From positions 1 to 42,764 of the forward strand of contig JAIFKU010000074.1 of assembly GCA_020049495.1 (NCBI GenBank): a DNA stretch of 42,764 bases, read 5' to 3'. This DNA comes from Accumulibacter sp. (GTDB lineage: Bacteria > Pseudomonadota > Gammaproteobacteria > Burkholderiales > Rhodocyclaceae). The position numbers were made by a program, and so were the translations under genes. Of the stretch, positions 29,076-36,664 are shown in pieces (position 1 is the stretch's first letter; every line of letters begins with the position of its first letter). The notes beneath the pieces are model-generated. The model had not been told where the DNA came from, did no database searches, and saw only the letters and a list, made by a program, of their open reading frames with translations.

Positions 29076-29600
29076 TCAGAGTTTATGTGAAGAGTGATGA
29101 CTGACGCGCCCCTGTACCGACCATGTCCAATCCATACTGCCCATGTGGCGAAACTTGACCACTGAAACAGCCTGTCCGATGGCTTCCGTAGCCGCCACGG
29201 CCAGAATGGCAACCAGTTCTTCGTCGGCCAGACCCGGGTGAATGCTGGCCGGTGCTGACGAAAGGCTGGCCGGGACTGGCGTTGCAATGGGCACCGACGG
29301 CGTTGCGGGAGCCCTGTTCTTCGTGCCGTAGTACTGATCCGGTGCGAGCGTCTTGAGCAGCCAGGCCATCAGGACACACATGAGAGTGAGGCCACCCAGC
29401 ACGACGAACACCACCAGCAAACCGGTGAATTGAAATTCGATCAGTTGGCCCAGAGTTGCCTTGGCCTGAAATCCGCCCTTGCCGACGACATCGGTAACCA
29501 CCGTTGCCGCATTCTGGGCAACAGCCACTACGGTGTCCTGCACGACGGTGGTATCCTTGGCTGCGGCGAGTACCACCGCGAAAGAGTTGGTTATGCTCAT
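29076..29600 (-). CDS. OadG/MmdD-like membrane subunit of the sodium pump
   Basis: A 174-residue protein with one clear membrane helix (about 55-85, LIEFQFTGLLVVFVVLGGLTLMC). It is followed by a Lys-Thr-Leu-Ala-rich and Ala-Pro-Ser-rich linker and a C-terminal domain EELVAILAVAATEAIGQAV with SVVKFRHMGSMDW. In the family this subunit anchors the carboxyltransferase and biotin carrier to the beta pump. An unusual N-terminal extension of about 50 Val/Ala/Thr-rich residues precedes the helix. The ATG overlaps the TGA of the mmdA gene by four bases (29597-29600), which indicates translational coupling. Confidence 0.85.
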   Translation of the reverse strand: MSITNSFAVVLAAAKDTTVVQDTVVAVAQNAATVVTDVVGKGGFQAKATLGQLIEFQFTGLLVVFVVLGGLTLMCVLMAWLLKTLAPDQYYGTKNRAPATPSVPIATPVPASLSSAPASIHPGLADEELVAILAVAATEAIGQAVSVVKFRHMGSMDWTWSVQGRVSHHSSHKL

Positions 29601-31144
29601 AGTGGAATCAGTCCATGTTTTTTGGGTGGTCGGGTCAGTCGCTTGGTCAGCAACACGCGCAGAGCCATAGCCACTTTGTTACGGGTTTCGGACGGTGCGA
29701 TCACATCGGTGATCATGCCGTGTTCGGCAGCCTGGTAAGGCGAGGCAAAGTCCCTGCGGTACTGGTCAATCAGTTCGGCCGCTCTCGCTTTGGGGTCAGC
29801 CGCGGCTTCGAGTTCCCTCTTGTAGACCACCTGAACGGCACCTTCAGCACCCATGACCGCGATTTCTGCAGTTGGCCAGGCGTAGACAACGTCAGCCCCC
29901 ATGTCCTTGGAACACATCGCCAGATAGGCGCCACCGTAGGCCTTGCGCAGGATGACGGTGATTTTCGGAACGGTTGCCGCAGCATAGGAGAACAGCATCT
30001 TGGCGCCGTGGCGAATAATGCCTCCGCGCTCCTGGGCCAATCCCGGCATGAAACCCGGAATATCGACCAGGCTGACAATAGGGACGTTGAAAGCATTGCA
30101 GAAGCGGATGAAGCGCGCGCCCTTGTCGGACGAATCGACGTCGAGTGTTCCGGCCTTGACCATCGGCTGATTGGCCACGATACCGATGACCATGCCCTCG
30201 ATGCGTGCAAAGCCGACGACGATGTTCTTGGCAAAATCGCGCTGTACCTCAAGGAATTCCCCGCCATCGACCATGCGTGCAATCACCTTGGCTACGTCAA
30301 GGGGTGTCTTGATTTCAGCGGGAACGACCTCGTTCATGCCTTCATCGGAGATGAGACTGATCTCGTCGGGAATACGGTGAGGAGGATCCTGCATGTTGTT
30401 GAGCGGCAGGTAGGACAATAATTTGCGGGCGATATCAAGAGCCTGTCTGTCGTCATCGGCAACGAAATGGATATTGCCGCTGACCGAGGCGTGAGCATCC
30501 GCCGTTCCGAAGAGTTCAATCGGTGCTTCCTGGCCCGTTGCCGCCTTGATCACGTCCGGCCCGCAGATGAACATCTGCGCACCTTTGCGGGTCATGATCA
30601 GGAAGTCCATCAGTGCAGGACTATACGCCGCCCCACCGGCACAGGGACCGGCAATGATGGCGATCTGCGGTACCAGCCCCGACAACTGGACATTGCGAAA
30701 GAAGACCCTGCCGTAACCCGAGAGCGAATGCACGCCTTCCTGGATGCGCGCTCCGCCGGAGTCGTTGATGGCCACCACGGGAATCCCGAGGTTGGCCGCA
30801 GTTTCCATCATGTCGCAGATTTTCTGCGAATGCATGCGTCCCAGCGAGCCACCTGACACCGTAAAGTCTTGCGAGAACGCCGCGATGGGCCGGCCGCCGA
30901 CATTGCCGATGCCGGTAACGACGCCATCGCCGGGCAAATGTTTGCCTTCCATCCCGGTCGTGTCATGATTGACATGCATGCCGGATTCCTGAAACGACCC
31001 CGCGTCATACAGCTCATCGAGCCGCTCGCGTGCATTCAGCAGCCCCTTAAGACGACGTTTCTCGAGTTTTTCGAGACCGCCACCCTCGCTCGCCTCTTTG
31101 CGGCGCGCTAACAACTCATCCAACAACTCATTACGTAATGCCAT
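29597..31144 (-). CDS. mmdA: Methylmalonyl-CoA decarboxylase alpha / acyl-CoA carboxyltransferase (12S-like)
   Basis: A 515-residue carboxyltransferase of the acyl-CoA carboxylase beta / MmdA / transcarboxylase 12S family. The acyl-CoA site motifs are VVAINDSGGARIQEGVHSLS and IAGPCAGGAAYSPALMDF; the biotin-side half has LVDIPGFMPGLAQERGGIIRHGAKMLFSYA and AYGGAYLAMCSKDMGADVVYAWP. It transfers the carboxyl group of (S)-methylmalonyl-CoA, or a related acyl-CoA, to biotin. With the adjacent OadG-like, biotin carrier and OadB genes it forms a sodium-pumping methylmalonyl-CoA decarboxylase set. It is the first gene of the minus-strand operon; AGGGAG lies five bases before the ATG. Confidence 0.95.
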   Translation of the reverse strand: MALRNELLDELLARRKEASEGGGLEKLEKRRLKGLLNARERLDELYDAGSFQESGMHVNHDTTGMEGKHLPGDGVVTGIGNVGGRPIAAFSQDFTVSGGSLGRMHSQKICDMMETAANLGIPVVAINDSGGARIQEGVHSLSGYGRVFFRNVQLSGLVPQIAIIAGPCAGGAAYSPALMDFLIMTRKGAQMFICGPDVIKAATGQEAPIELFGTADAHASVSGNIHFVADDDRQALDIARKLLSYLPLNNMQDPPHRIPDEISLISDEGMNEVVPAEIKTPLDVAKVIARMVDGGEFLEVQRDFAKNIVVGFARIEGMVIGIVANQPMVKAGTLDVDSSDKGARFIRFCNAFNVPIVSLVDIPGFMPGLAQERGGIIRHGAKMLFSYAAATVPKITVILRKAYGGAYLAMCSKDMGADVVYAWPTAEIAVMGAEGAVQVVYKRELEAAADPKARAAELIDQYRRDFASPYQAAEHGMITDVIAPSETRNKVAMALRVLLTKRLTRPPKKHGLIPL

Positions 31145-31574
31145 AAAAACTCCCTGGCTTGATATTTGAAACAGAGAAACCCGGATAATCGATCGTCCAG
31201 GGTAAAAATGATATTAAAAAGTCTCTGTGCGGGTGCTTATGCACATGCCTGACGCCAATTTAGGTATTTGTTACCGAAGTCTTGCGGACAACACGGCACG
31301 ATACGCGCATCCAAAAATATCGTCAATTAAAACGGAAATCGGGACGATGATATTTGGAACCATGACACCCACCGCAGAAATACTGAGGAATCGCAGAGAA
31401 AGGCAAATAATCATGGAAATTCATGATGTTCTCTGCATCATCTCCGCGCCTCTATATCTCTGCGGTGGATTTTGAAGCCAAATGCGATTGCCCTAAAACG
31501 GTAATCAAATTCTCGTCATACTGAACATGGGTGTTGTATGATTCGAACTCGTTTCCTCTCCAATCAAAAACACC
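31145..31574. promoter_or_regulatory. 430-base divergent control region of the carboxyltransferase cluster
   Basis: The region between the mmdA operon and the 5S-like gene must hold promoters for both directions. Toward mmdA, a TAATAT around 31212-31217 on the minus strand is a possible -10. Toward the 5S-like gene, TATGAT at 31537-31542 is a possible -10, about 30 bases before the ATG. Neither has a good -35 box, and activators may be needed. The middle is occupied by a 100-base palindrome. No open frame in the region looks like a protein. Confidence 0.5.
31369..31468. repeat. 100-bp imperfect palindrome (CCACCGCAGA...TCTGCGGTGG)
   Basis: The ends are perfect ten-base inverted repeats, CCACCGCAGA at 31369-31378 and TCTGCGGTGG at 31459-31468. 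Inside, GCAGAGAA pairs with TTCTCTGC, and the centre is ATCATGGAAATTCATGAT, itself a palindrome. The arms match loosely in between (GAGG with CCTC). This is the form of a MITE or of the dispersed CCGCAGAG-type repeat known from many bacteria. Its copies elsewhere cannot be checked here. Confidence 0.7.
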
Positions 31575-33140
31575 ATGATCAAGAAAATTCTATTCCAGGA
31601 CACCAGTTTCCGTGACGGATTTCAGTCCATCTTTGGCGCCCGCGCATTCACCAAGGACTTCATCCCGGCTGTAGAAGCGGCTGTCGCTGCGGGCATCACG
31701 CACTTTGAAGCGGGAGGCGGCGCACGCTTCCAGGCGCCCTTCATGTATTGCGGAGAGTCTGCATTTGACATGATGGATGCTTTCCGCACAGCGGTTGGGC
31801 CGGACATCCGCCTGCAGACGCTGGCCCGTGGCATCAATGTGGTCGCCCTTGAGCAACAACCGGCGGACATGATCGATCTGCACGCGAAAATGTTCAAAAA
31901 ACACGGCATGACGCGGATTCGCAATTTTGATGCGCTCAACGACTTCAACAATCTGATCTATTCCGGCCAGTGCATCGTCGATGCCGGGCTCGAGCATGAA
32001 GTCGTGGTGACCATGATGGAACTGCCGCGCGGCTGTTCCGGTGCGCACGATGCCGAATTCTATGTCAACACCCTGCGGCAGATTCTTGACGCCGGCGTCC
32101 CCTATTCCAGCGTTTGCTTCAAGGATGCCTCGGGCACGTCCAATCCGCGCAAGGTTCATGAAACCTTCAAGGCAGCGCGCAAGTTGCTCGGCGACAAGGT
32201 TGAACTGCGCATGCATACGCACGAAACCTGCGGTACGGGCATCGCCCAGTACCTCGCGGCGATCGAAGCCGGCTGCGATGGCGTCTGTGTCGGACGCGCA
32301 CCGCTCTCCGGCGGCACGGCACAACCTGACCTGTTCTCGCTCTGGCACGCGCTCAAGGGAACGGACTACGATCTCGACATCGATGTCGAGAAAATCATGG
32401 AAGCCAACGTCATTGCCAAGGAATGCCTCAAGGACTACGAGTTCCCGCCTGAAGCGCTCGGTATCGATACCGACGTGATCTTCAGCCCCATGCCCGGTGG
32501 CGCGCTGACAGCCAACACCCTGATGATGCGCGAAAACAAGACCTTCCACCGCTACCCGGAAGTCATCAAGGCCATGTCTGAATGTGTGGCACGGGGCGGC
32601 TACGGCACTTCGGTCACTCCGGTATCGCAATTCTACTTCCAGCAAGCTTATGCCAACGTAATGCTCGGCCCATGGAAGAAAATAACTGACGGTTACGGCA
32701 ACATGGTTCTTGGCTATTATGGAAAGACCCCCGTTTCGCCTGATCCGGAAATCGTGAAAATCGCCTCCGAACAGATGAAGAAGCCTGTTTTTACTGGCGA
32801 CCCGATCAAGGATCTTGAGCCAGGCATCCCCAAGGCCAAGAAGGTTCTCGAAGAAAACAGCCTACCGGTGACCGACGAAAACATCTTCATCATTGGCGCT
32901 TTGGCTACCAAGGGCGGCAACAAGGGCCTTGACTTCCTCAAGGGCAATTTCAAGGTTACCGTACCCAAGAAAGATCCGAACAAGCCTGCGGCAACACCTG
33001 CACCCACACCTGCTGCAGCCCCGGTTGCTGCTACCGCTCCGGCAGCACCCATTGCCGCACGCGCCACGGGCCAGAACGGCAGGACTTACAGTGTTTCGGT
33101 ATCCGGAAAGACCTTCGAACTGCATGTCCAGCCTCTATAG
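31575..33140 (+). CDS. Transcarboxylase 5S-like / oxaloacetate decarboxylase alpha-type carboxyltransferase
   Basis: About 520 residues. A TIM-barrel carboxyltransferase domain (about 1-300) carries the expected metal ligands Asp14 (in RDGFQS, where relatives often read RDAHQS), Lys183 (VCFKDASGT, carbamylated in the family) and His214/His216 (RMHTHETCG). A conserved PYC_OADA-type domain follows (MPGGALTANTLMMRENK, VTPVSQFYFQQAYANVMLGPWKKI). An Ala-Pro linker comes next, then TYSVSVSGKTFELHVQPL without a biotin-carrying EAMKM. This ending resembles the Propionibacterium 5S subunit, which also relies on a separate biotin carrier. The likely reaction is carboxyl transfer between pyruvate/oxaloacetate and biotin. 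It is divergent from the mmdA operon and ends at a terminator. Confidence 0.9.
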   Translation: MIKKILFQDTSFRDGFQSIFGARAFTKDFIPAVEAAVAAGITHFEAGGGARFQAPFMYCGESAFDMMDAFRTAVGPDIRLQTLARGINVVALEQQPADMIDLHAKMFKKHGMTRIRNFDALNDFNNLIYSGQCIVDAGLEHEVVVTMMELPRGCSGAHDAEFYVNTLRQILDAGVPYSSVCFKDASGTSNPRKVHETFKAARKLLGDKVELRMHTHETCGTGIAQYLAAIEAGCDGVCVGRAPLSGGTAQPDLFSLWHALKGTDYDLDIDVEKIMEANVIAKECLKDYEFPPEALGIDTDVIFSPMPGGALTANTLMMRENKTFHRYPEVIKAMSECVARGGYGTSVTPVSQFYFQQAYANVMLGPWKKITDGYGNMVLGYYGKTPVSPDPEIVKIASEQMKKPVFTGDPIKDLEPGIPKAKKVLEENSLPVTDENIFIIGALATKGGNKGLDFLKGNFKVTVPKKDPNKPAATPAPTPAAAPVAATAPAAPIAARATGQNGRTYSVSVSGKTFELHVQPL

Positions 33141-33159
33141 GCCGGCCAGGAATCAACTT

Positions 33160-33186
33160 AAAAGGCTCCGTTCAGGAGCCTTTTTT
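33160..33186. terminator. Intrinsic terminator between 5S-like gene and tctC
   Basis: GGCTCC and GGAGCC form the stem around a GTTCA loop, with AAAA before and TTTTTT after, so it can work in both directions. It lies 20 bases after the 5S-like stop and 40 bases after the stop of the convergent tctC-type gene. The stem resembles that of the terminator at 27417-27444. Confidence 0.9.
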
Positions 33187-33225
33187 CTGCCTTCAATTTC
33201 GGACTCCCGGCCAACTTGCCAGCGT

Positions 33226-34197
33226 TCAGTCGAGCTTGATCCCCGAACGGGCAATGACGCCTGCCCAGGCAACGGTTTCGCTCTTGAGCAGCGCGGCAAA
33301 CTGCTCCGGCGTACCTCCCGCTGTTTCAGCGCCGGCTACCAGCAGGCGCTGCTGCACATCGGGCATGGCCAGAATCTGGCCAATCGCCTTGTTCAGACGT
33401 TGCACCACGTCAGCCGGTGTATTGACGGGGGCCAGAAAACCGTTCCAGGTTGTTGCATCAAAGCCCGGAAAACCGGACTCGGCCAGCGTCGGCAATTCGG
33501 GGATGGCGACCGAGCGCCGGGCGTTGGAGATGGCCAGCAGTTTGATCTTGCCAGCCTTGACCAGCGGCTGCACGTTGGACAGGGCGGCAAAGAGCAGATG
33601 CACCTCGCCCTTGGACAGGGCCAATGACGCCGCCGGCCCGCCGTTGTAGGGAATATGTACCATGAACGTTCCGCTCTGCATCTTGAACAGCTCCATCGAC
33701 AGGTTCGACAGTGAGCCGATGCCGACAGAGGCGTAGTCGAGCACGCCGGGCTTGCTCCTGGCCAGGGCGATGAGTTCCTTCACCGAATTCACTTTGAGGT
33801 CGGCACGAATCGCCAGCACGTTGGGTTGCGTTACGGCCAGAATGATGGGCGCCAGATCACGCTCGACGTTGTAGGGGGGTTTGGGCGTCAGCGAAGGCGA
33901 AACGGTCAGCGGGCCGTTATAGCCGAGCAGGAGGGTATGGCCGTCACGGGCATTGACCACGGCATCGACACCGATCGTACCGCCGGCTCCGGGCTTGTTG
34001 TCTACGATGACAGTCTGCCCGATCATGGCGCCGAGTTTATCCGCCACCACACGCGCCACGATATCGACCGAACTGCCTGCCGGGGTCGGCACAACAATGC
34101 GCACGGTCCGGCTTGGCCAGGGATCTGCGGCATGCGCAGCCATCGTCGTCATCAGCGGGAACAGACATACCAGAGCAATACGCAGCGCTTTGAACAT
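33226..34197 (-). CDS. Bug/TctC-family periplasmic solute-binding protein
   Basis: A 323-residue binding protein. The signal peptide MFKALRIALVCLFPLMTTMA ends at AHA. The mature part has the Bug pattern: WPSRTVRIVVPTPAGSSVDI with VARVVADKLG, VIVDNKPGAGGTIGVDAV, VASARDGHTLLLG-like segment and PYNGGPAASLALSKGEVHLL. Bug proteins bind carboxylates or aromatic acids for tripartite tricarboxylate transporters, but most are orphans, as here: no TctA or TctB gene is adjacent. Betaproteobacteria often have dozens of copies. It is divergent from the liv genes and convergent with the 5S-like gene. Confidence 0.92.
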   Translation of the reverse strand: MFKALRIALVCLFPLMTTMAAHAADPWPSRTVRIVVPTPAGSSVDIVARVVADKLGAMIGQTVIVDNKPGAGGTIGVDAVVNARDGHTLLLGYNGPLTVSPSLTPKPPYNVERDLAPIILAVTQPNVLAIRADLKVNSVKELIALARSKPGVLDYASVGIGSLSNLSMELFKMQSGTFMVHIPYNGGPAASLALSKGEVHLLFAALSNVQPLVKAGKIKLLAISNARRSVAIPELPTLAESGFPGFDATTWNGFLAPVNTPADVVQRLNKAIGQILAMPDVQQRLLVAGAETAGGTPEQFAALLKSETVAWAGVIARSGIKLD

Positions 34198-34218
34198 TTG
34201 ATCGATCTCTCGGAAAGG

Positions 34219-34247
34219 TTGTGACGATAAACGGCAATCCTGATAGT
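34219..34247 (+). promoter_or_regulatory. Candidate promoter of a leader or small RNA
   Basis: TTGTGA (34219-34224) and GATAGT (34242-34247) are 17 bases apart, each matching four of six consensus positions. The expected start site is near 34254, and the terminator-like hairpin at 34342-34375 would end the transcript after about 120 bases. Confidence 0.35.
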
Positions 34248-34253
34248 ATCCCC

Positions 34254-34376
34254 GAACCGGACAACTCCGGTCAATGGCTGCTCACCTGTTGTAATGCCGA
34301 AGATTGCAGTCAGCCTGAGCGAGGCAGTCTGGCAACCTGACAAACGGTGCGCGAGGTCAGAGCAGCACCGTTTTTC
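34254..34376 (+). ncRNA. Possible structured leader or small RNA upstream of liv
   Basis: The stretch contains a nested structure, GTCAG...CTGAC enclosing CCTGAGCGAGG, followed by an intrinsic-terminator hairpin: AAACGGTGC pairs with GCACCGTTT (34342-34373) and runs into a T tract. A second promoter lies downstream of it for livK. The segment could be an independent small RNA of about 120 nucleotides or an attenuator if transcription continues into liv. I do not recognise a named riboswitch or RNA family. Confidence 0.3.
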
Positions 34377-34387
34377 TTTGCCTTTTC

Positions 34388-34416
34388 TTGACCATTCAAG
34401 GGATTTCAACTAACGT
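34388..34416 (+). promoter_or_regulatory. Candidate promoter of livK
   Basis: TTGACC (34388-34393) and TAACGT (34411-34416) are spaced by 17 bases. The -35 box is close to consensus, the -10 box is weak. The start site would be near 34423, giving a leader of about 37 bases with AAAGGAG before the livK ATG. Confidence 0.45.
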
Positions 34417-34459
34417 TCACCGCCCATTCCATTAATGAATACTAAAGGAGCTTGTACCA

Positions 34460-35581
34460 ATGCAAAAATCAACTCTGGTCAAATTATTTGCCACCGCATT
34501 TGTTGCCGTACTCGTCGCCTCACCCGCCAGTGCTGCCGATACCATCAAGATCGGCGTAGCCGGACCACACACCGGCGACCTTGCCCCCTATGGCATTCCG
34601 ACCAAGGAAGCGGCTGAAATGGTTGTTGCGGAGGTCAACGCCAAGGGCGGAATCAACGGCAAGCAGATTGAACTGATGATCGTGGACGATCAATGCAAAC
34701 CGGAAATCGCTACGAACGTAGCCACCAAGCTGGTCTCGGAAAGCGTCAATATCGTCATTGGCCACGTATGCTCGGGTGCAACCAAGGCTGCCATGGGTAT
34801 CTATAAAGGCGCCAAGCTTATCGCCATCAGCCCTTCGGCGACCAATCCACCCCTGACCAAGAGTGGCGAATATCCAAATTTCTATCGCACCATCGCGGCT
34901 GACGATGATCAGGCCATGCTGGCCGCGTCCTTTGCCACTGACAAACTGAAAGCCAAGAAAGTCGCCATCATTCACGACAAGGGCGATTACGGCAAGGGCT
35001 TCGCTGACTTCTCCAAAGTTGCCATCGAGACAGGCGGAAAAGCCAAGGTCGTTATGTATGAAGGAATCCAGCCTGGCGCTCTGGACTATTCGGCCGTCGT
35101 TCAGAAGTTGCGTTCGGAAGGGGCGGACACCCTGATATTTGGCGGTTACCATCCGGAAGCCTCGAAAATTCTGTCGCTACTGAACAAGAAGAAAATCAAG
35201 ATTGCCTTTATCGGGCCGGATGGCATCAAGGGTGACGGTTTCCTCAAGATCGCCGGCAAGGACGCTGAAGGCGTCTATGCCACCGGACCGAAGGACGTCG
35301 CCAAGCTCCCGCTGAATATCAAGGCACATGATGAATACAAGGCCAAATACAAAAAAGAGCCCGGCACTTTCTTCGATCAGGGTTATGCGGCAATGCTGGC
35401 AGCGCTGAATGCCATCAAGGTCGCTGGCGGCACGGACTACGACGCGCTAGGCAAGGCGCTCAAGAGCAGTTCGGTCGAAACGACGGTTGGCAAGATCAAG
35501 TTTGACACCAAGGGTGATGCTGAAGGCGTCGGTTTCTCGGTCTATCAGGTCAAGAACGGCGCCTTCGCCGAGGTCAAGTAG
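34460..35581 (+). CDS. livK: Branched-chain amino acid ABC transporter substrate-binding protein
   Basis: A 373-residue periplasmic binding protein. The signal peptide MQKSTLVKLFATAFVAVLVA ends at ASPASAA. The LivJ/LivK start follows: DTIKIGVAGPHTGDLAPYGI, the KEAAEMVVAEVNAKGGINGK segment, LMIVDDQCKPEIATNVATKLV and GHVCSGATKAAMGIYKGAKL with ISPSATNPPLT. It binds leucine, isoleucine, valine or related amino acids for LivHMGF. AAGGAG lies nine bases before the ATG. A strong terminator separates it from livH, which should make it more abundant than the membrane genes. Confidence 0.93.
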   Translation: MQKSTLVKLFATAFVAVLVASPASAADTIKIGVAGPHTGDLAPYGIPTKEAAEMVVAEVNAKGGINGKQIELMIVDDQCKPEIATNVATKLVSESVNIVIGHVCSGATKAAMGIYKGAKLIAISPSATNPPLTKSGEYPNFYRTIAADDDQAMLAASFATDKLKAKKVAIIHDKGDYGKGFADFSKVAIETGGKAKVVMYEGIQPGALDYSAVVQKLRSEGADTLIFGGYHPEASKILSLLNKKKIKIAFIGPDGIKGDGFLKIAGKDAEGVYATGPKDVAKLPLNIKAHDEYKAKYKKEPGTFFDQGYAAMLAALNAIKVAGGTDYDALGKALKSSSVETTVGKIKFDTKGDAEGVGFSVYQVKNGAFAEVK

Positions 35582-35607
35582 GAGCGGCCGGCAACAAGTG
35601 GTAACAA

Positions 35608-35642
35608 CCGTGAGGCGGTCTTTGGCCGCCTCACGGTTTTTT
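35608..35642 (+). terminator. Intrinsic terminator between livK and livH
   Basis: CCGTGAGGCGG and CCGCCTCACGG form a perfect 11-base-pair stem around a TCTTTGG loop, followed by TTTTTT, beginning 26 bases after the livK stop. It probably stops most transcripts after livK while some read through into livHMGF. Confidence 0.92.
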
Positions 35643-35751
35643 GGCTTCATACACCGAAGGAGCAGCCTTCCGGCCGTACGTGATGACGTGCCACGGCCCG
35701 TGCCAAAAAGGCCGTTCCGGGTTTTTCCATTCCAGTCAATAACGGTCCCCC

Positions 35752-36660
35752 ATGGATTTTGAGTACTTGTTCGAGTTGCTGTGCAGCGGAGTGGTCAAGG
35801 GGAGTATCTACGCTCTGATTGCCCTCGGCTATACCATGGTCTACGGCATTATCCAGTTGATCAACTTCGCCCACGGTGAGGTGTACATGATCGGCGCCTT
35901 TGTTGCCTTCATCGTTACCGGCGTGCTGACCCTGAGTGGTCACAGCGGCTTGACAGTGCTGCTGCTCGCTGCGCTGGCGGCGGTAATCTATGCGGCGGCC
36001 TACGGCTATACCCTGGAGAAGATTGCCTACCGCCCCCTGCGCAACGCTCCACGCCTGTCGCCATTGATCAGCGCCATCGGCGCGTCGATCTTTCTGATGA
36101 ACTTTGTGCAACTGGTACAGACGCCGGACTTTCTACCCTTTCCTGAACTGATCAGCGACTTCGATTTCATGGAGCCGATATCGCGTTATCTGAGTTCGGT
36201 CGATCTGATTATTCTGATCGTGACTACCGTGACCATGATCGCGCTGACCGTACTGATCAAATACACCCGAACCGGCAAGGCGATGCGTGCCACCCAGCAG
36301 GATATGATCATGGCGCGCCTGTCCGGCATCAACGTCGACCGCGTCATCTCGGCGACCTTTATCATCGGCTCCGTTCTCGCCGCTATTGCTGGCGTGCTGA
36401 TCGCTTCGCGAACCGGCCAGATCAACAGCGCCATCGGTTTCACGGCAGGACTCAAGGCCTTCACTGCAGCGGTTCTTGGCGGCATCGGCAACATTCCCGG
36501 CGCGGTGCTCGGCGGGTTGGTCCTCGGAATTGCCGAGACGCTCGGCGCTGGTTATATCTCCAGCGCCTACGAAGATGTCTTTGCCTTCGGTCTGCTCGTC
36601 CTGATTCTCACCCTGCGCCCGTCAGGCCTGCTCGGCAAAGCGGTAAAACAGAAGGTGTAA
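35752..36660 (+). CDS. livH: Branched-chain amino acid ABC transporter permease LivH
   Basis: A 302-residue inner-membrane permease with about eight hydrophobic segments. The start FEYLFELLCSGVVKGSIYAL and IALGYTMVYGIIQLINFAHGEVYMIGAF are typical of LivH; the EAA-like cytoplasmic loop region is TGKAMRATQQDMIMARLSGI, followed by AFTAAVLGGIGNIPGAVLGG and RPSGLLGKAVKQK. It forms the transport channel with LivM. The upstream ribosome-binding site is weak. It precedes livM by four bases, so the two are translated together. Confidence 0.95.
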   Translation: MDFEYLFELLCSGVVKGSIYALIALGYTMVYGIIQLINFAHGEVYMIGAFVAFIVTGVLTLSGHSGLTVLLLAALAAVIYAAAYGYTLEKIAYRPLRNAPRLSPLISAIGASIFLMNFVQLVQTPDFLPFPELISDFDFMEPISRYLSSVDLIILIVTTVTMIALTVLIKYTRTGKAMRATQQDMIMARLSGINVDRVISATFIIGSVLAAIAGVLIASRTGQINSAIGFTAGLKAFTAAVLGGIGNIPGAVLGGLVLGIAETLGAGYISSAYEDVFAFGLLVLILTLRPSGLLGKAVKQKV

Positions 36661-36664
36661 AGTT

